Shown in pieces: positions 25,078-33,291 of a DNA stretch of 38,646 nt. The notes beneath the pieces were generated by a model. It was not told the DNA's origin, ran no database searches, and saw nothing but the letters and a program-made list of their open reading frames with translations. Source of the DNA: a virus. The number at the start of each line of letters is the position of its first letter. Positions within the stretch are counted from its first letter, which is position 1. A program made the translations under genes and the position numbers. The DNA lies in the IMG/VR virus record IMGVR_UViG_3300017745_000023, positions 1 to 38,646 of that record. One strand, 5' to 3'.

Positions 25078-25308
25078 TTATTTTTTTGATTTAGATTTGT
25101 TTTTATGAGACTTCAGGTGCTCTTCTATTGCATCCCAAACCTCTACGTTGGACCAATGATTTAAAACAGCTTTCGATATATCTTCATGCAATACTTTCAA
25201 CATTTTAATATCCATTTTAACAGGTGTTCCTTTGTTTTTACTAACGTGATCCACTTCATCCCTTGTAAGACTCAACAATAATTCACCATTTTGATACATT
25301 ATTCTCAT
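25078..25308 (-). CDS. Small protein downstream of DNA polymerase (76 aa)
   Basis: The frame is open to a TTG at 25323, but the ATG at 25308 overlaps the polymerase stop as ATGA and has GGAG seven bases upstream, so that start is used. The product MRIMYQNGELLLSLTRDEVD ends in a very basic tail (SHKNKSKSKK). The basic tail is consistent with nucleic-acid binding, but no domain is recognised. Translational coupling to the polymerase suggests a replication accessory role. Confidence 0.68.
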   Translation of the reverse strand: MRIMYQNGELLLSLTRDEVDHVSKNKGTPVKMDIKMLKVLHEDISKAVLNHWSNVEVWDAIEEHLKSHKNKSKSKK

Positions 25309-27185
25309 TTTGCTTCTCCCCAATTATTTCCTGTTGCTACATCTACTTTAGATGGAACACTCATTTCAATTGAGTTTTCCATTACACTTACTATTTTTTC
25401 TTGCATTTCTTTATCTCCGTTAAAGCTTATGGCCAATTCATCATGAATTTGAATCATTGGTATAATGCCCTCTTTATATAAGTCTACCATTGCCTTCTTT
25501 GTTTGATCAGCGGCAGACCCCTGTATTAACCTATTTAATGCTTTATAGGTCCCTGATCTTTTTAGAGGAGTATATTCACCATACTCTTCTTTAGCTCTAT
25601 CTAATGGATAGGCACGATAAGAACCAAAAGCCTTTGGCTCCCATAATTCAAAACGACATCTTCTACCTAAAAAAGTTTTTACAGCCCCTTTTTTTTGAGC
25701 GTGATCAGACACTGCATCAGCCAATTGTCTAACAAAAGGAACTCTCTCATTATACTGTTTGATTAATCCTTTACCTTCCTCAGGATCAATACCTAGTTGA
25801 TCAGAAAGCTTACCCACACCCATACCATAAAATAGCCCTAAATTTATCGTTTTAGCACTCTTACGAGGTATATTACCTATCTCAGCCATGATTGTATGAA
25901 AGTCTGTTTCTTTGTCTTCATTGTAAGCTTTAACAATTTTTTCAGCACCCTCTAACTTAACGATATTAGCATAGTGACTGACAAGTCTTGGCTCTTGCTG
26001 TGAATAGTCAAAAGAACCCCACTGCTCTCCCTCCTCAGGTAAAAACAAACCCCTGATTAAAGAACCTATTTTTATATCTGACTCAGCGTCATCCTTAGCA
26101 GGAATTTGTTGAAGGTTAGGATTAGAATAACTAAATCTACCTGTCAATGTCCCACCATTTTCTGTTCTTAGCTGATTAACATTGGCATGTATTCTACCCT
26201 TATGCTGATACTTTTCTATCGTATGGAGAAACGTGGTCCGTGCTTTGTTGAAGTTTCTAGCTTGAACAATTGCCTTTGGAATAGGATGAGGATGAAACTC
26301 CAAAAAACTTTTTGTAAAGGATGGATTACCTTTATCTGTTTTAGGATACTCTATTTTACATTGATCAAATATAGTAGCTATAGACCTAGCCGCCCATATA
26401 TCACATTTTAAATTAGTTTCACCGAATACATATTTTAATAATTCGTTTTCTTTTTTAATAAAAGATTTCTCAGCTTTCTTTAATTTTTCTAAATCAACCC
26501 TGACACCTTTTTTTCTCATCTTCATAAGAATAGGAATTAGATCTGTTTCTAAATCAAAGACAGTCTGTAAGTCTTGTTGAGTAACTTCAGGCTTCAGTCT
26601 ATCCCAAAGCTTTAAAGATAGTACAGCGTCTTGTTCTGCATACTCACCAACATATTGAGACGGTATCTTAAACATCTCACTCTTGGCATCGACACCCCAC
26701 TGAGCAGCAGTTTCGTTTAATAAAAATTCACTTTTACTTTCAGCTAAATATTCTTTTGAAACTGCGTTAAGAGAATAGCTAAATTTATTTTCATTAATAA
26801 GAGGAGCGACAATCATTGTATCAATGATACGACCATTCCACTTAACTCCCTCAGCCTCTAACCAACCAAAATCATAGGTGGCATTGTGAGCTATTTTCTC
26901 TCCCTCTCCTGAGAGCATTTCATTTAGCCAATCAAACACGACCCGTGGATCGTGATTAAAACCTGTTTCATGACGAATTGGATAGTATCCCTTCCAACCA
27001 TCCACAGCTATAGCTACGCCAATTATTTCTCCATCATTAGTTGCCCACCCTGGGCCTTTCTCCATAATGTTAGGATCTTTAGTTTCTAAATCTATTGCAA
27101 TTTTTTCAGCGTCTTTAATGTTAGGAAAATCCATGGGTGGAACCCATTCTGATTTAGGTTTAAACATACCTATTTGTTTACTCAT
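25305..27185 (-). CDS. DNA polymerase, family A, with 3'-5' exonuclease
   Basis: This 626-residue replicative polymerase has an N-terminal DnaQ-like exonuclease with D32-x-E34 (AIDLETKD), the Exo II strand IAHNATYDFGW (98-108) and Exo III YAEQDAV (182-188). The polymerase domain has motif A FDYSQQEPR (392-400) with the catalytic D393, motif B RKSAKTINLGLFYG (441-454) and motif C QIHDEL (579-584) with D582. At the position of E. coli Pol I Phe762 it has Leu (L449). Compared with T7 gp5 (704 residues) it is somewhat shorter. It overlaps the helicase gene by 4 bases (ATGA). The AEP primase upstream presumably primes for it. Confidence 0.97.
   Translation of the reverse strand: MSKQIGMFKPKSEWVPPMDFPNIKDAEKIAIDLETKDPNIMEKGPGWATNDGEIIGVAIAVDGWKGYYPIRHETGFNHDPRVVFDWLNEMLSGEGEKIAHNATYDFGWLEAEGVKWNGRIIDTMIVAPLINENKFSYSLNAVSKEYLAESKSEFLLNETAAQWGVDAKSEMFKIPSQYVGEYAEQDAVLSLKLWDRLKPEVTQQDLQTVFDLETDLIPILMKMRKKGVRVDLEKLKKAEKSFIKKENELLKYVFGETNLKCDIWAARSIATIFDQCKIEYPKTDKGNPSFTKSFLEFHPHPIPKAIVQARNFNKARTTFLHTIEKYQHKGRIHANVNQLRTENGGTLTGRFSYSNPNLQQIPAKDDAESDIKIGSLIRGLFLPEEGEQWGSFDYSQQEPRLVSHYANIVKLEGAEKIVKAYNEDKETDFHTIMAEIGNIPRKSAKTINLGLFYGMGVGKLSDQLGIDPEEGKGLIKQYNERVPFVRQLADAVSDHAQKKGAVKTFLGRRCRFELWEPKAFGSYRAYPLDRAKEEYGEYTPLKRSGTYKALNRLIQGSAADQTKKAMVDLYKEGIIPMIQIHDELAISFNGDKEMQEKIVSVMENSIEMSVPSKVDVATGNNWGEAK
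26232..26242 (+). repeat. CGTGGNNCGTG motif, copy 3
   Basis: Reads CGTGGTCCGTG on the + strand, inside the leftward DNA polymerase gene, so its orientation is opposite to the gene. Confidence 0.6.
26944..26954 (+). repeat. CGTGGNNCGTG motif, copy 4
   Basis: Reads CGTGGATCGTG on the + strand, also inside the leftward DNA polymerase gene, opposite to the gene direction. Confidence 0.6.
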
Positions 27186-28786
27186 ATTCTGTAAGCCTCT
27201 CTTGATTGTGGTGTTATTATGTAAAGGTTCTCTTTAGCTCTTGAAAACGCCACATAGAAAAGTCTGTGTTCACTTACAGGATTAATCCTGTATTCCTCAT
27301 ACGCCATTTTTCCTATGTCTAGAGACACAATAACATTCTCAGCTTCTCCACCCTTTTGTTGATGAATAGTTGATAAAGTTACTCGTGGCTCTAAAGCTAA
27401 ATTCTCCCCTCTTGACTCTAGGTTTTCTAAGTATGCAACAGTCTCAGTATTGATTGTTGTCATAACCTCTGTCCAAGAAGTTCCGAACTCAGCTTGTAAT
27501 CCAAAATTATCTTTGAGTTCTAAAAAAGATAATTTTTTATCAGGTAAAGCTTTTCTTTGCTCAGATATTTTTTTCTTATTACCTCTAGCAACAAACTCTT
27601 TACCAAGACACTTATATAAATTTTCTACCAATCTAATCGGTACCTCATTTTTCTCTTCTCTCATCAAATCTTTCCAAGTGAGTATAGCATTTCTTTCTTG
27701 GGTTTTAACTGAATATCTATATTTATTATCTTTTAACTTGACTCTAAAAAAAATATTTTTCTTTCTCATAACCTCTTCCATGTTATCACGTATGGTTCTT
27801 GTTCTACCCATGATAAGCCAAGTTCCTTCATCCATATTTAAATGATAAATGCCTCTTATAAATTCTACTGCTCCATCTCTATTTGCTGGTGACCATTTGA
27901 TATCATCGTATCCAACGATTTGCTCTTCAACACGATTTACAATCTCCCAAACTTTTCTAGGTACTCTTTTGGATTGATCTAAAACAATTAAATTTTTTGC
28001 TTCTTCTTTTACTTGAATAGCCTTCCCAACATCAGCATCTGCCCAAGTATAAATAGCTTGATTAGGGTCCATAGCTAAATAAGATTTATCAGAATTTTTC
28101 CAAATCTTTTCTGCCATTTTCCATTGTATGGTGGACATGTCCTGAGACTCATCAAAGAAGACAACTGTAAATGCCTTATAAAAACTACCCTCAACATACT
28201 TTTTTATTAGGTCTGTAAAGTCTATTTTAGGCCCTTGATCTTTTACGAGATATCCTGTTGTACCCCCTGTAAACTTCTCATATCCGAAATTTTTATAGTC
28301 TTTTAGGCCCTTATCTATGTATTCTAGCTTATGCCAAATTATATCCTTGGCAAACATAGCCCAACAGTCACGTAAAGAAATATCTCTCCTTTTTGATTTT
28401 TCTATAAGATCAACATATTTGTCGTCATAGTTGTTGAAAAATATGTCATCATCATTATTAACGTTAATATTAATCCTAAGTTCATTTGATATGTTCCTCC
28501 AATCATTGTTACTCATTATGTGCTCTCGTGTTAGTCCCATCTGTCTTAATGCAAACGAGTGCATTGTGCTAAAATGTTCTAGCTGATTCATTGGCACCTT
28601 AAATTTTTGTGATGCTCTTTCCTTGGCCTCATCCACTGCTTTATTAGAAAAAGAAAAGAAAGCTATTTGATCTATGCTAACACCACTGTCTAAATATTCT
28701 TCTATCTTATTTAAAATGTAAGTTGTCTTACCTGTCCCAGGAGGACCTATGACAACTGTGGGTATTTTTCTATCCAATATACTCAT
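27182..28786 (-). CDS. UvrD-like SF1 DNA helicase
   Basis: This 534-residue protein from the ATG at 28786 has the SF1 motifs in order: Walker A GPPGTGKTT (14-22), AFFSFSNKAVDEAKERA (motif Ia), VVFFDESQDMSTIQW (motif II), YLAMDPNQAIYTWADADV (motif III), LSTIHQQKGGEAENVIV (motif V) and HRLFYVAFSRAKENLYIITP (motif VI). It moves along ssDNA using ATP to open duplex DNA, and in this replication block is likely the fork helicase. The frame is open up to 28873, but that start would overlap the upstream gene by 104 bases; the ATG at 28786 overlaps by 17 and places Walker A near the N-terminus as in relatives. Confidence 0.92.
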   Translation of the reverse strand: MSILDRKIPTVVIGPPGTGKTTYILNKIEEYLDSGVSIDQIAFFSFSNKAVDEAKERASQKFKVPMNQLEHFSTMHSFALRQMGLTREHIMSNNDWRNISNELRININVNNDDDIFFNNYDDKYVDLIEKSKRRDISLRDCWAMFAKDIIWHKLEYIDKGLKDYKNFGYEKFTGGTTGYLVKDQGPKIDFTDLIKKYVEGSFYKAFTVVFFDESQDMSTIQWKMAEKIWKNSDKSYLAMDPNQAIYTWADADVGKAIQVKEEAKNLIVLDQSKRVPRKVWEIVNRVEEQIVGYDDIKWSPANRDGAVEFIRGIYHLNMDEGTWLIMGRTRTIRDNMEEVMRKKNIFFRVKLKDNKYRYSVKTQERNAILTWKDLMREEKNEVPIRLVENLYKCLGKEFVARGNKKKISEQRKALPDKKLSFLELKDNFGLQAEFGTSWTEVMTTINTETVAYLENLESRGENLALEPRVTLSTIHQQKGGEAENVIVSLDIGKMAYEEYRINPVSEHRLFYVAFSRAKENLYIITPQSREAYRI

Positions 28787-29867
28787 GTGCGTAACAAACT
28801 CTCTCCTTATGTTTTTCTCTGAGCTCTTTAGAGTAACCCCCAAAGTTAGGAGACTTTTTTTTACCTGAAGCAATTCTATTTAATTCTTTTTCGTAGTCTT
28901 CTTTTCTGTTTTGTTTGTTATGTGTAGTAGGTCTCCACTTCTCAGGGTGAGCCTCTCGATATTCACCAAACCTAGGATGAGCTGTTTTAGAAAAGAAACG
29001 ATGACCGATGTTCGTGAATTGTTGTGCAACTGCCTCTGATAATCTAACCCCTAAACCTAAACCTTGAAAATCAGGAAGTATCACTGTCCTGTGTTCCCTC
29101 CATGCTTTTTCTTTGATTGTTCCTGAGGGGAAGAAGATGACTGAAGCAAATCCAACTGTAGTTCCTTCCCATGTTCCAAGCCAACATCGTGATGCGTTAC
29201 TGATGTCTGCTGTGAGATAGTGATGGTCAGCGAAGTATGGCCATATTTTAGGGGAACAAGGAACGACTTCCAAAACGACCTTGGGTCGCCTAAGTAACCC
29301 CCTTGTCACAACTTTGCTTGAGTTTGTGTCATAAACCCAATCAGGTTGTAACCAATCAATGATGTCATAATGACAAGAAGCAAAGACAACATTTTTAATT
29401 TTTTTATTTCTTATAAATTTTTGTAAGGCATTGGAACAAGACTTAGCTACATTACGATCAACTACACTAGTAAACTCATCTATAACTGCGTTGTCCTTTA
29501 CACGTCTAGCCAAGTCAGACCTAAACTTTTCTCCTGTACTCAAAACATGATAGGGCCTCATCCAAGAGGGTATAGTATTAAAACCAACACAAGATAATCT
29601 CTCCTGAGCCTCCTCAGGACTATCAAAATGAGAACAAACTGCTTTGTTTTTATCCCAAACAATATTTTCTTCCTGACCAAACTCTTTCAACAAACTTGAC
29701 TTACCACTTCCTGAAGCTCCCACTATGAGTCCTATGTTAAAGTCCTGTGTGGGTTTTTGAAAGTCAGGTAAAGTAAATTCTGTTTGACCATTAAATTCAT
29801 AGTCAAACATTCTACTAATCTCACTAGTGATATTATCTACTTGAACTTGTGATGTTAATTTTTTCAA
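28770..29867 (-). CDS. ABC-type ATPase fused to a GNAT-like acyltransferase
   Basis: This 365-residue protein is a two-domain fusion. Residues ~45-180 are an ABC ATPase: Walker A GASGSGKSS (50-58), signature LSTGEKFRSDLARR (109-122), Walker B AVIDEF (127-132) and an H-loop His166. Residues ~200-315 look like a GNAT acyltransferase: HHYLTADISNASRCWLG, VGFASVIFFPSGTI, then an acyl-CoA-binding QGLGLG loop (268-273) and a closing SKTAHPRFGEYR...W block. The HYL and HPRxGxYR patterns recall Mom-like DNA-modification acyltransferases, from memory. It sits between primase and helicase with overlaps of 4 and 17 bases, so a role on replicated DNA, such as base modification, is plausible. There are no membrane segments. 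Confidence 0.82.
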   Translation of the reverse strand: MKKLTSQVQVDNITSEISRMFDYEFNGQTEFTLPDFQKPTQDFNIGLIVGASGSGKSSLLKEFGQEENIVWDKNKAVCSHFDSPEEAQERLSCVGFNTIPSWMRPYHVLSTGEKFRSDLARRVKDNAVIDEFTSVVDRNVAKSCSNALQKFIRNKKIKNVVFASCHYDIIDWLQPDWVYDTNSSKVVTRGLLRRPKVVLEVVPCSPKIWPYFADHHYLTADISNASRCWLGTWEGTTVGFASVIFFPSGTIKEKAWREHRTVILPDFQGLGLGVRLSEAVAQQFTNIGHRFFSKTAHPRFGEYREAHPEKWRPTTHNKQNRKEDYEKELNRIASGKKKSPNFGGYSKELREKHKERVCYAHEYIG

Positions 29868-31423
29868 AACGGTATATCCTCCTCTATATCTTTCTGTTGC
29901 TTCATGTCAGGAACCTCAAGGTCAACCTCATCGATTGTTAACTGTTTTATTTTCCAAAGCCTGACTCTACTATTTTTAATGCTCCTAATTAAGTCTTCTG
30001 CATTATACTCTTCTTTAAGTCTCATTGTCACCCAAGGTCTTGTCTCTTTGAAATCATTTCTCTTCAAGTGGTCCATCAAATCTTTTAAAGCAAAATATGT
30101 AAAGCCCTCTTCGGTATATGACTTACCTAAAAATATGTCAGCTATAGTCAGAGCCTCTCCTTGATGTAAACAAAACTCTTCTAGTAATTCTTTGAACTCA
30201 CCTTTTTTTGTAACCTCTTCAGGTGGATAGTCTATTGATATTGACTCGAATAAATCACTATAAGTTTGATTCCACTCAGCGGCACTCATGTTCATAATAC
30301 CTGAGTTGAGTTGTTCTAAACAAGCCTGAATAATTTTTTTATGAGTCATTAAATCTTCGGTATTACCTATCTCAATTCGTCTATCATCTACGTTAAGAAA
30401 ATATCTAGGTGGATCAGACTTATAAACTTTTAAATCGGAGTAAACAGGATGATCTCTATCTCCTTCACTGCCAACACCAAACTTTCTTTTTTTGCATAAT
30501 CTTTTATTACATAGAGACTCAATCGGTGGTTGTGAACACCTATACATGTATTTAGGTGCACCGTTATTATCGCTCTGACTTACTTGTTTAATTACAATTA
30601 AAACTTCATCAGATTTCAAAGGTGGAACTATATAACTTCTATTGTACTCCTCGATTAATTCTTTGTAATTATCAGGATCTGCTTTACGATAATATACGCC
30701 TACGTTGAACAAGGCATTATTCCGGGAGCCATCGGAAACACCCTGTTCAGTTAGTATTTGTAGGCATGGAGGTCCGTCTTTAATAACCTCGTTCTTGAAA
30801 TCGGTTTTAATCGATTTAATAGAAGCAACAACAAGGCCATCGTAGTAAGAAAGAAACTGTTCTAAACTTAATGCATCACCCACATCATTTAATCCATAAC
30901 GACTTCTGCCATGATAGGGTAGATTAATCCAACTTCCTGTATCTCTTTTTTCCTCTCCCTCTCTTTGATACAGTTCTATTTGTTTTGGAAATACTTCAGC
31001 TTTAGGATAGCCAATGGCAGTTGCCATCTCACTTAGTTTAGTCTGCATGTCCTTAGCTGAAACATATTGTTTAGTGAATAAGTATAAATGTGCTCCACCA
31101 CTTTTAGATAGACACATTACTAAAGGAAACTTTTTTTGTTTTATTTTTTTAAGTAATAGTTTGTGGTCAAGTGGATAAACATCAATATCTATCGCACCAA
31201 ACTTACATTGATCATCATCGTTTATAGGAACTATTCCCATTGCGGGATATTCTCCATTTAAATGTAATTGAAATTTTTCTATTGACGGTGGCTCGTGGAC
31301 CGTTTTCATATGAGCCTCGACCTTTACGCCTTCTTGTGGCTCATTTTTTTTCTCGAATACTCCATGGGCTCTCTCTAGCCCTGTGAATATATCTTTAAAT
31401 TTAGTTACTAATTTTAGCTCCAT
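29864..31423 (-). CDS. Archaeo-eukaryotic-type (AEP) DNA primase
   Basis: This 519-residue protein has the AEP catalytic core: FGAIDIDVYPLD with D79-x-D81 and LSKSGGAHLYLF (105-116) with the S-x-H motif, then a GSWINLPYHGRSRYG strand. A Cys cluster (CSQPPIESLCNKRLCKKRKFG, about residues 300-320) forms a likely zinc-binding knuckle, and the C-terminal third is helical. The last residues, KDIEEDIPF, copy the acidic tip of bacterial SSB. It synthesises primers for the polymerase. The ATG has TGAGG six bases upstream; that ribosome binding site sits right at the foot of the folded spacer at 31434-31549. It overlaps the ABC-GNAT gene by 4 bases. Confidence 0.85.
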   Translation of the reverse strand: MELKLVTKFKDIFTGLERAHGVFEKKNEPQEGVKVEAHMKTVHEPPSIEKFQLHLNGEYPAMGIVPINDDDQCKFGAIDIDVYPLDHKLLLKKIKQKKFPLVMCLSKSGGAHLYLFTKQYVSAKDMQTKLSEMATAIGYPKAEVFPKQIELYQREGEEKRDTGSWINLPYHGRSRYGLNDVGDALSLEQFLSYYDGLVVASIKSIKTDFKNEVIKDGPPCLQILTEQGVSDGSRNNALFNVGVYYRKADPDNYKELIEEYNRSYIVPPLKSDEVLIVIKQVSQSDNNGAPKYMYRCSQPPIESLCNKRLCKKRKFGVGSEGDRDHPVYSDLKVYKSDPPRYFLNVDDRRIEIGNTEDLMTHKKIIQACLEQLNSGIMNMSAAEWNQTYSDLFESISIDYPPEEVTKKGEFKELLEEFCLHQGEALTIADIFLGKSYTEEGFTYFALKDLMDHLKRNDFKETRPWVTMRLKEEYNAEDLIRSIKNSRVRLWKIKQLTIDEVDLEVPDMKQQKDIEEDIPF

Positions 31424-31433
31424 AGTACCTCAT

Positions 31434-31549
31434 GTTAATAGCTTGTAGGCCAAGACACGAACCGAAAGGAGGCCGGAAAAGTCATGTCTTGGCCAAGTGA
31501 GAGCGTTAGAGGAGGAAAGAATCCACGCTCTCGTTACGCGGCTATTAAT
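31434..31549. other. Three-way-junction element filling the SSB-primase spacer
   Basis: The spacer folds as three perfect helices. P1 pairs TTAATAGC (31435-31442) with GCTATTAA (31541-31548). P2 pairs GGCCAAGACA (31448-31457) with TGTCTTGGCC (31485-31494). P3 pairs GAGAGCGT (31499-31506) with ACGCTCTC (31525-31532). Junction strands are 5, 4 and 8 bases; loops are 27 and 18 bases. P1 ends one base from the SSB-like stop codon and directly abuts the primase ribosome binding site. G+C is well above the surroundings. On the transcribed (-) strand both loops carry CCTCC, one as CCTCCTTT. This could be a structured mRNA leader, a small RNA or a replication-origin structure; strand and role are not determined. 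Confidence 0.6.
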
Positions 31550-32379
31550 CAGAACGGAATGTTATCACCGTTCTGAGAGGACTCCCCTTGCGGGGAACTT
31601 GTTTCATCTTCCTGAGGAGCAACTTTTAACTCCCCACTGTGAATTGTTTTTTCGAATTGACTAGCGTCAGCTAAAATGTCCTCAATCTTAACTAAACCTA
31701 GTTCGTCAATCCATTTATTTTGACTGACAACCCAACCGTGCCAACTACCCTGATCATTTTTTTCAGGTCTACCTGACAAGTTGTACGACATTGCAAAGTC
31801 TTTTGGTTGGTAAATCTCATCACCATCAACTCTTCTTTGATTTGACATGATTGAGTTCCACTGCTTTGACTTCTTAAGTTGTGAACCCTTCATTTTTATT
31901 AGGGCCTTGTACCAACTCTGACCATCAATAACGATAACATAATGCTCAGCAGTGTTCTCAACATAAGTATCACCTTTCCCAACAAAGCGATCTTTCTTAT
32001 CGTCACCACGAACAATTTTACCTTCCTTTTGAAAAGTTTGAAACTCTTCAGGGAGATATTCATTTACAGGGGCCTTATTTTTAGTTCTGTCATTATACCA
32101 TTCTACATATCTCCTTCTATAGTAGACAGGCAACACGGTTAATACATCACTACAGTTCTCTGTAACGGTATTAAATATTTGTCCCTTCTTAGCTTCTTTT
32201 ATAAATTTATCGTTCTCCTCATCAACTTGAGGTGAACCCTTACTTAACATATTTAAATAAGGTATTGAGTAATCCTCAGCTTCTCTTTTTGAAAGTGGAG
32301 CTGATTTTAAAACTGCACTTAATTGTGCAACTGCCTTAGTTTCGCTTTTCGCTACTTGCTTTTTTACTGTCTCTGTCAT
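31549..32379 (-). CDS. SSB-like single-strand DNA-binding protein
   Basis: This 276-residue protein has a core beginning YSIPYLNMLSKGSPQVDEE, then KKGQIFNTVTENCSDVLTVLPVYYRRRYVEW, a pattern shared by a widespread family of phage proteins often placed at the ssDNA-binding position. A further basic and aromatic block is HYVIVIDGQSWYKALIKMKGSQLKKSKQWN. The last ~40 residues are low-complexity and acidic and end NGDNIPF, matching the protein-docking tip of bacterial SSB (DDDIPF). The gene order (next to primase, in a replication operon) supports the call. The 3' end also contains a short hairpin (CAGAACGG at 31550-31557 with CCGTTCTG at 31568-31575). No OB fold can be proven by eye. Confidence 0.68.
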   Translation of the reverse strand: MTETVKKQVAKSETKAVAQLSAVLKSAPLSKREAEDYSIPYLNMLSKGSPQVDEENDKFIKEAKKGQIFNTVTENCSDVLTVLPVYYRRRYVEWYNDRTKNKAPVNEYLPEEFQTFQKEGKIVRGDDKKDRFVGKGDTYVENTAEHYVIVIDGQSWYKALIKMKGSQLKKSKQWNSIMSNQRRVDGDEIYQPKDFAMSYNLSGRPEKNDQGSWHGWVVSQNKWIDELGLVKIEDILADASQFEKTIHSGELKVAPQEDETSSPQGESSQNGDNIPF

Positions 32380-32922
32380 TTATTTACCTTTCTTGATATT
32401 GACTTTGTGTCCCACATAAACTCCAAAAGTTTCTGTAGGAATATCTTTACCACCCTCAATCATTTCACGTATGAAACCTCTAAGGGTAGATGGCTCGACT
32501 TTGATTGCTCTATCAGTGTCAAGCCCTTGGTGAGCTAGGTCTTTGAAAAGCTTTACAGCTTTATGATCCTCTGCTCTGCCAAACTTTATAATGACTTGAT
32601 TTTTTATCAAGTCTTCATATCCATGATCACGCAACCATGCAAAGGCTTCGTCTTGATTATCTTTGGATATTGATCCTGTGTAAAACGGTTTTATTTCTAC
32701 ATTAGAACCGTCTCTCATTTTAATTGAAGTGACACCACGCTCTTCAAACAACTCAACTAAATTTTGATTTGCTTTGCGTACTGCTTCTTTTTTTACTTTA
32801 AGTAAAGCTTCTAGGTCCTCTACTTCTTTTTCAGCTTTCAGGTAATCCTGAGCACCTTTTGATATTGGATCTACTTCAGTTACCTGAAAATCCTTCTCTT
32901 CACGTCTTAAGTTAATAGCCAT
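32380..32922 (-). CDS. Coiled-coil replication-module protein
   Basis: This 180-residue protein has a good ribosome binding site (AAAGGAG, 6 bases before the ATG). Residues ~25-60 form a heptad-like helix (KAEKEVEDLEALLKVKKEAV). Then follow VTSIKMRDGSNVEIKPFYTGSI and a helical block AFAWLRDHGYEDLIKN with VIIKFGRAED. The order coiled coil, SIKxxDGxxxxxKPFYTGSI, WLxxxGxxDLIK is recurrent in phage replication modules, beside SSB-like genes. Its biochemical role is not known to me; a DNA-binding or SSB-partner function is inferred from position. Confidence 0.72.
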   Translation of the reverse strand: MAINLRREEKDFQVTEVDPISKGAQDYLKAEKEVEDLEALLKVKKEAVRKANQNLVELFEERGVTSIKMRDGSNVEIKPFYTGSISKDNQDEAFAWLRDHGYEDLIKNQVIIKFGRAEDHKAVKLFKDLAHQGLDTDRAIKVEPSTLRGFIREMIEGGKDIPTETFGVYVGHKVNIKKGK

Positions 32923-32943
32923 ATTATTCTCCTTTGTTTATTC

Positions 32944-33291
32944 TTAGTTATAAATGTCAACTCTGATAGGAAAGTAATCTTTTTCTAATCTATCATATTT
33001 TAACATATTATATCTACCACTAGTAATACTTGATACGACTGAGCAAGTCAAACCAATAAGTGCGGGGTCGCCAACTAAAAGTAAATAATCGTTGTCTTTG
33101 AACCCTTTTAGAAGAGATTTGAGTTTCCTTATTGTTGGTTGTGGAGACATAACCACTTGCTTTTGACCATCAAATAAAAAAACTATTTCTCCAAATCTTT
33201 CTGCCTGAGCATAGTTTAATGCTCTTATCGTTCCGTCAGGATGTTTTCTCATTACATTCTGAATAACATAGACTTTGCTTTTCTCACTCAT
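32944..33291 (-). CDS. Conserved small protein, first gene of the replication operon (115 aa)
   Basis: The frame is open to 33354, inside the divergent helicase gene, but the ATG at 33291 (MSEKSKVYVIQNVMRK) gives a divergent layout with a 37-base gap. Blocks are DGTIRALNYAQAERFGEIVFLF, a DYLLLVGDPALIGL strand-turn, and MLKYDRLEKDYFPIRVDIYN at the end. No Walker or zinc motif is present. No ribosome binding site is evident before the ATG; TATAAT lies one base upstream of it. As the first gene of the operon it could be regulatory. Confidence 0.65.
   Translation of the reverse strand: MSEKSKVYVIQNVMRKHPDGTIRALNYAQAERFGEIVFLFDGQKQVVMSPQPTIRKLKSLLKGFKDNDYLLLVGDPALIGLTCSVVSSITSGRYNMLKYDRLEKDYFPIRVDIYN

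Noticed and set aside
28787-28873. Longer N-terminus for the SF1 helicase
   Set aside because: It would overlap the ABC-GNAT gene by 104 bases, and Walker A normally lies near the N-terminus as in the shorter form.
31434-31549. Hammerhead, RNase P or tRNA identity for the folded spacer
   Set aside because: No CUGAUGA/GAAA core; the GAGGAAAG-like stretch is only partial; no cloverleaf or T-loop fits.
31484-31576. A + strand 30-codon frame (MSWPSESVRGGK...) preceded by a perfect AAAGGAGG
   Set aside because: It runs through the paired arms of the three-way junction and into the SSB-like gene on the other strand; the Shine-Dalgarno match is the P2 loop. More likely a by-product of the structured element.
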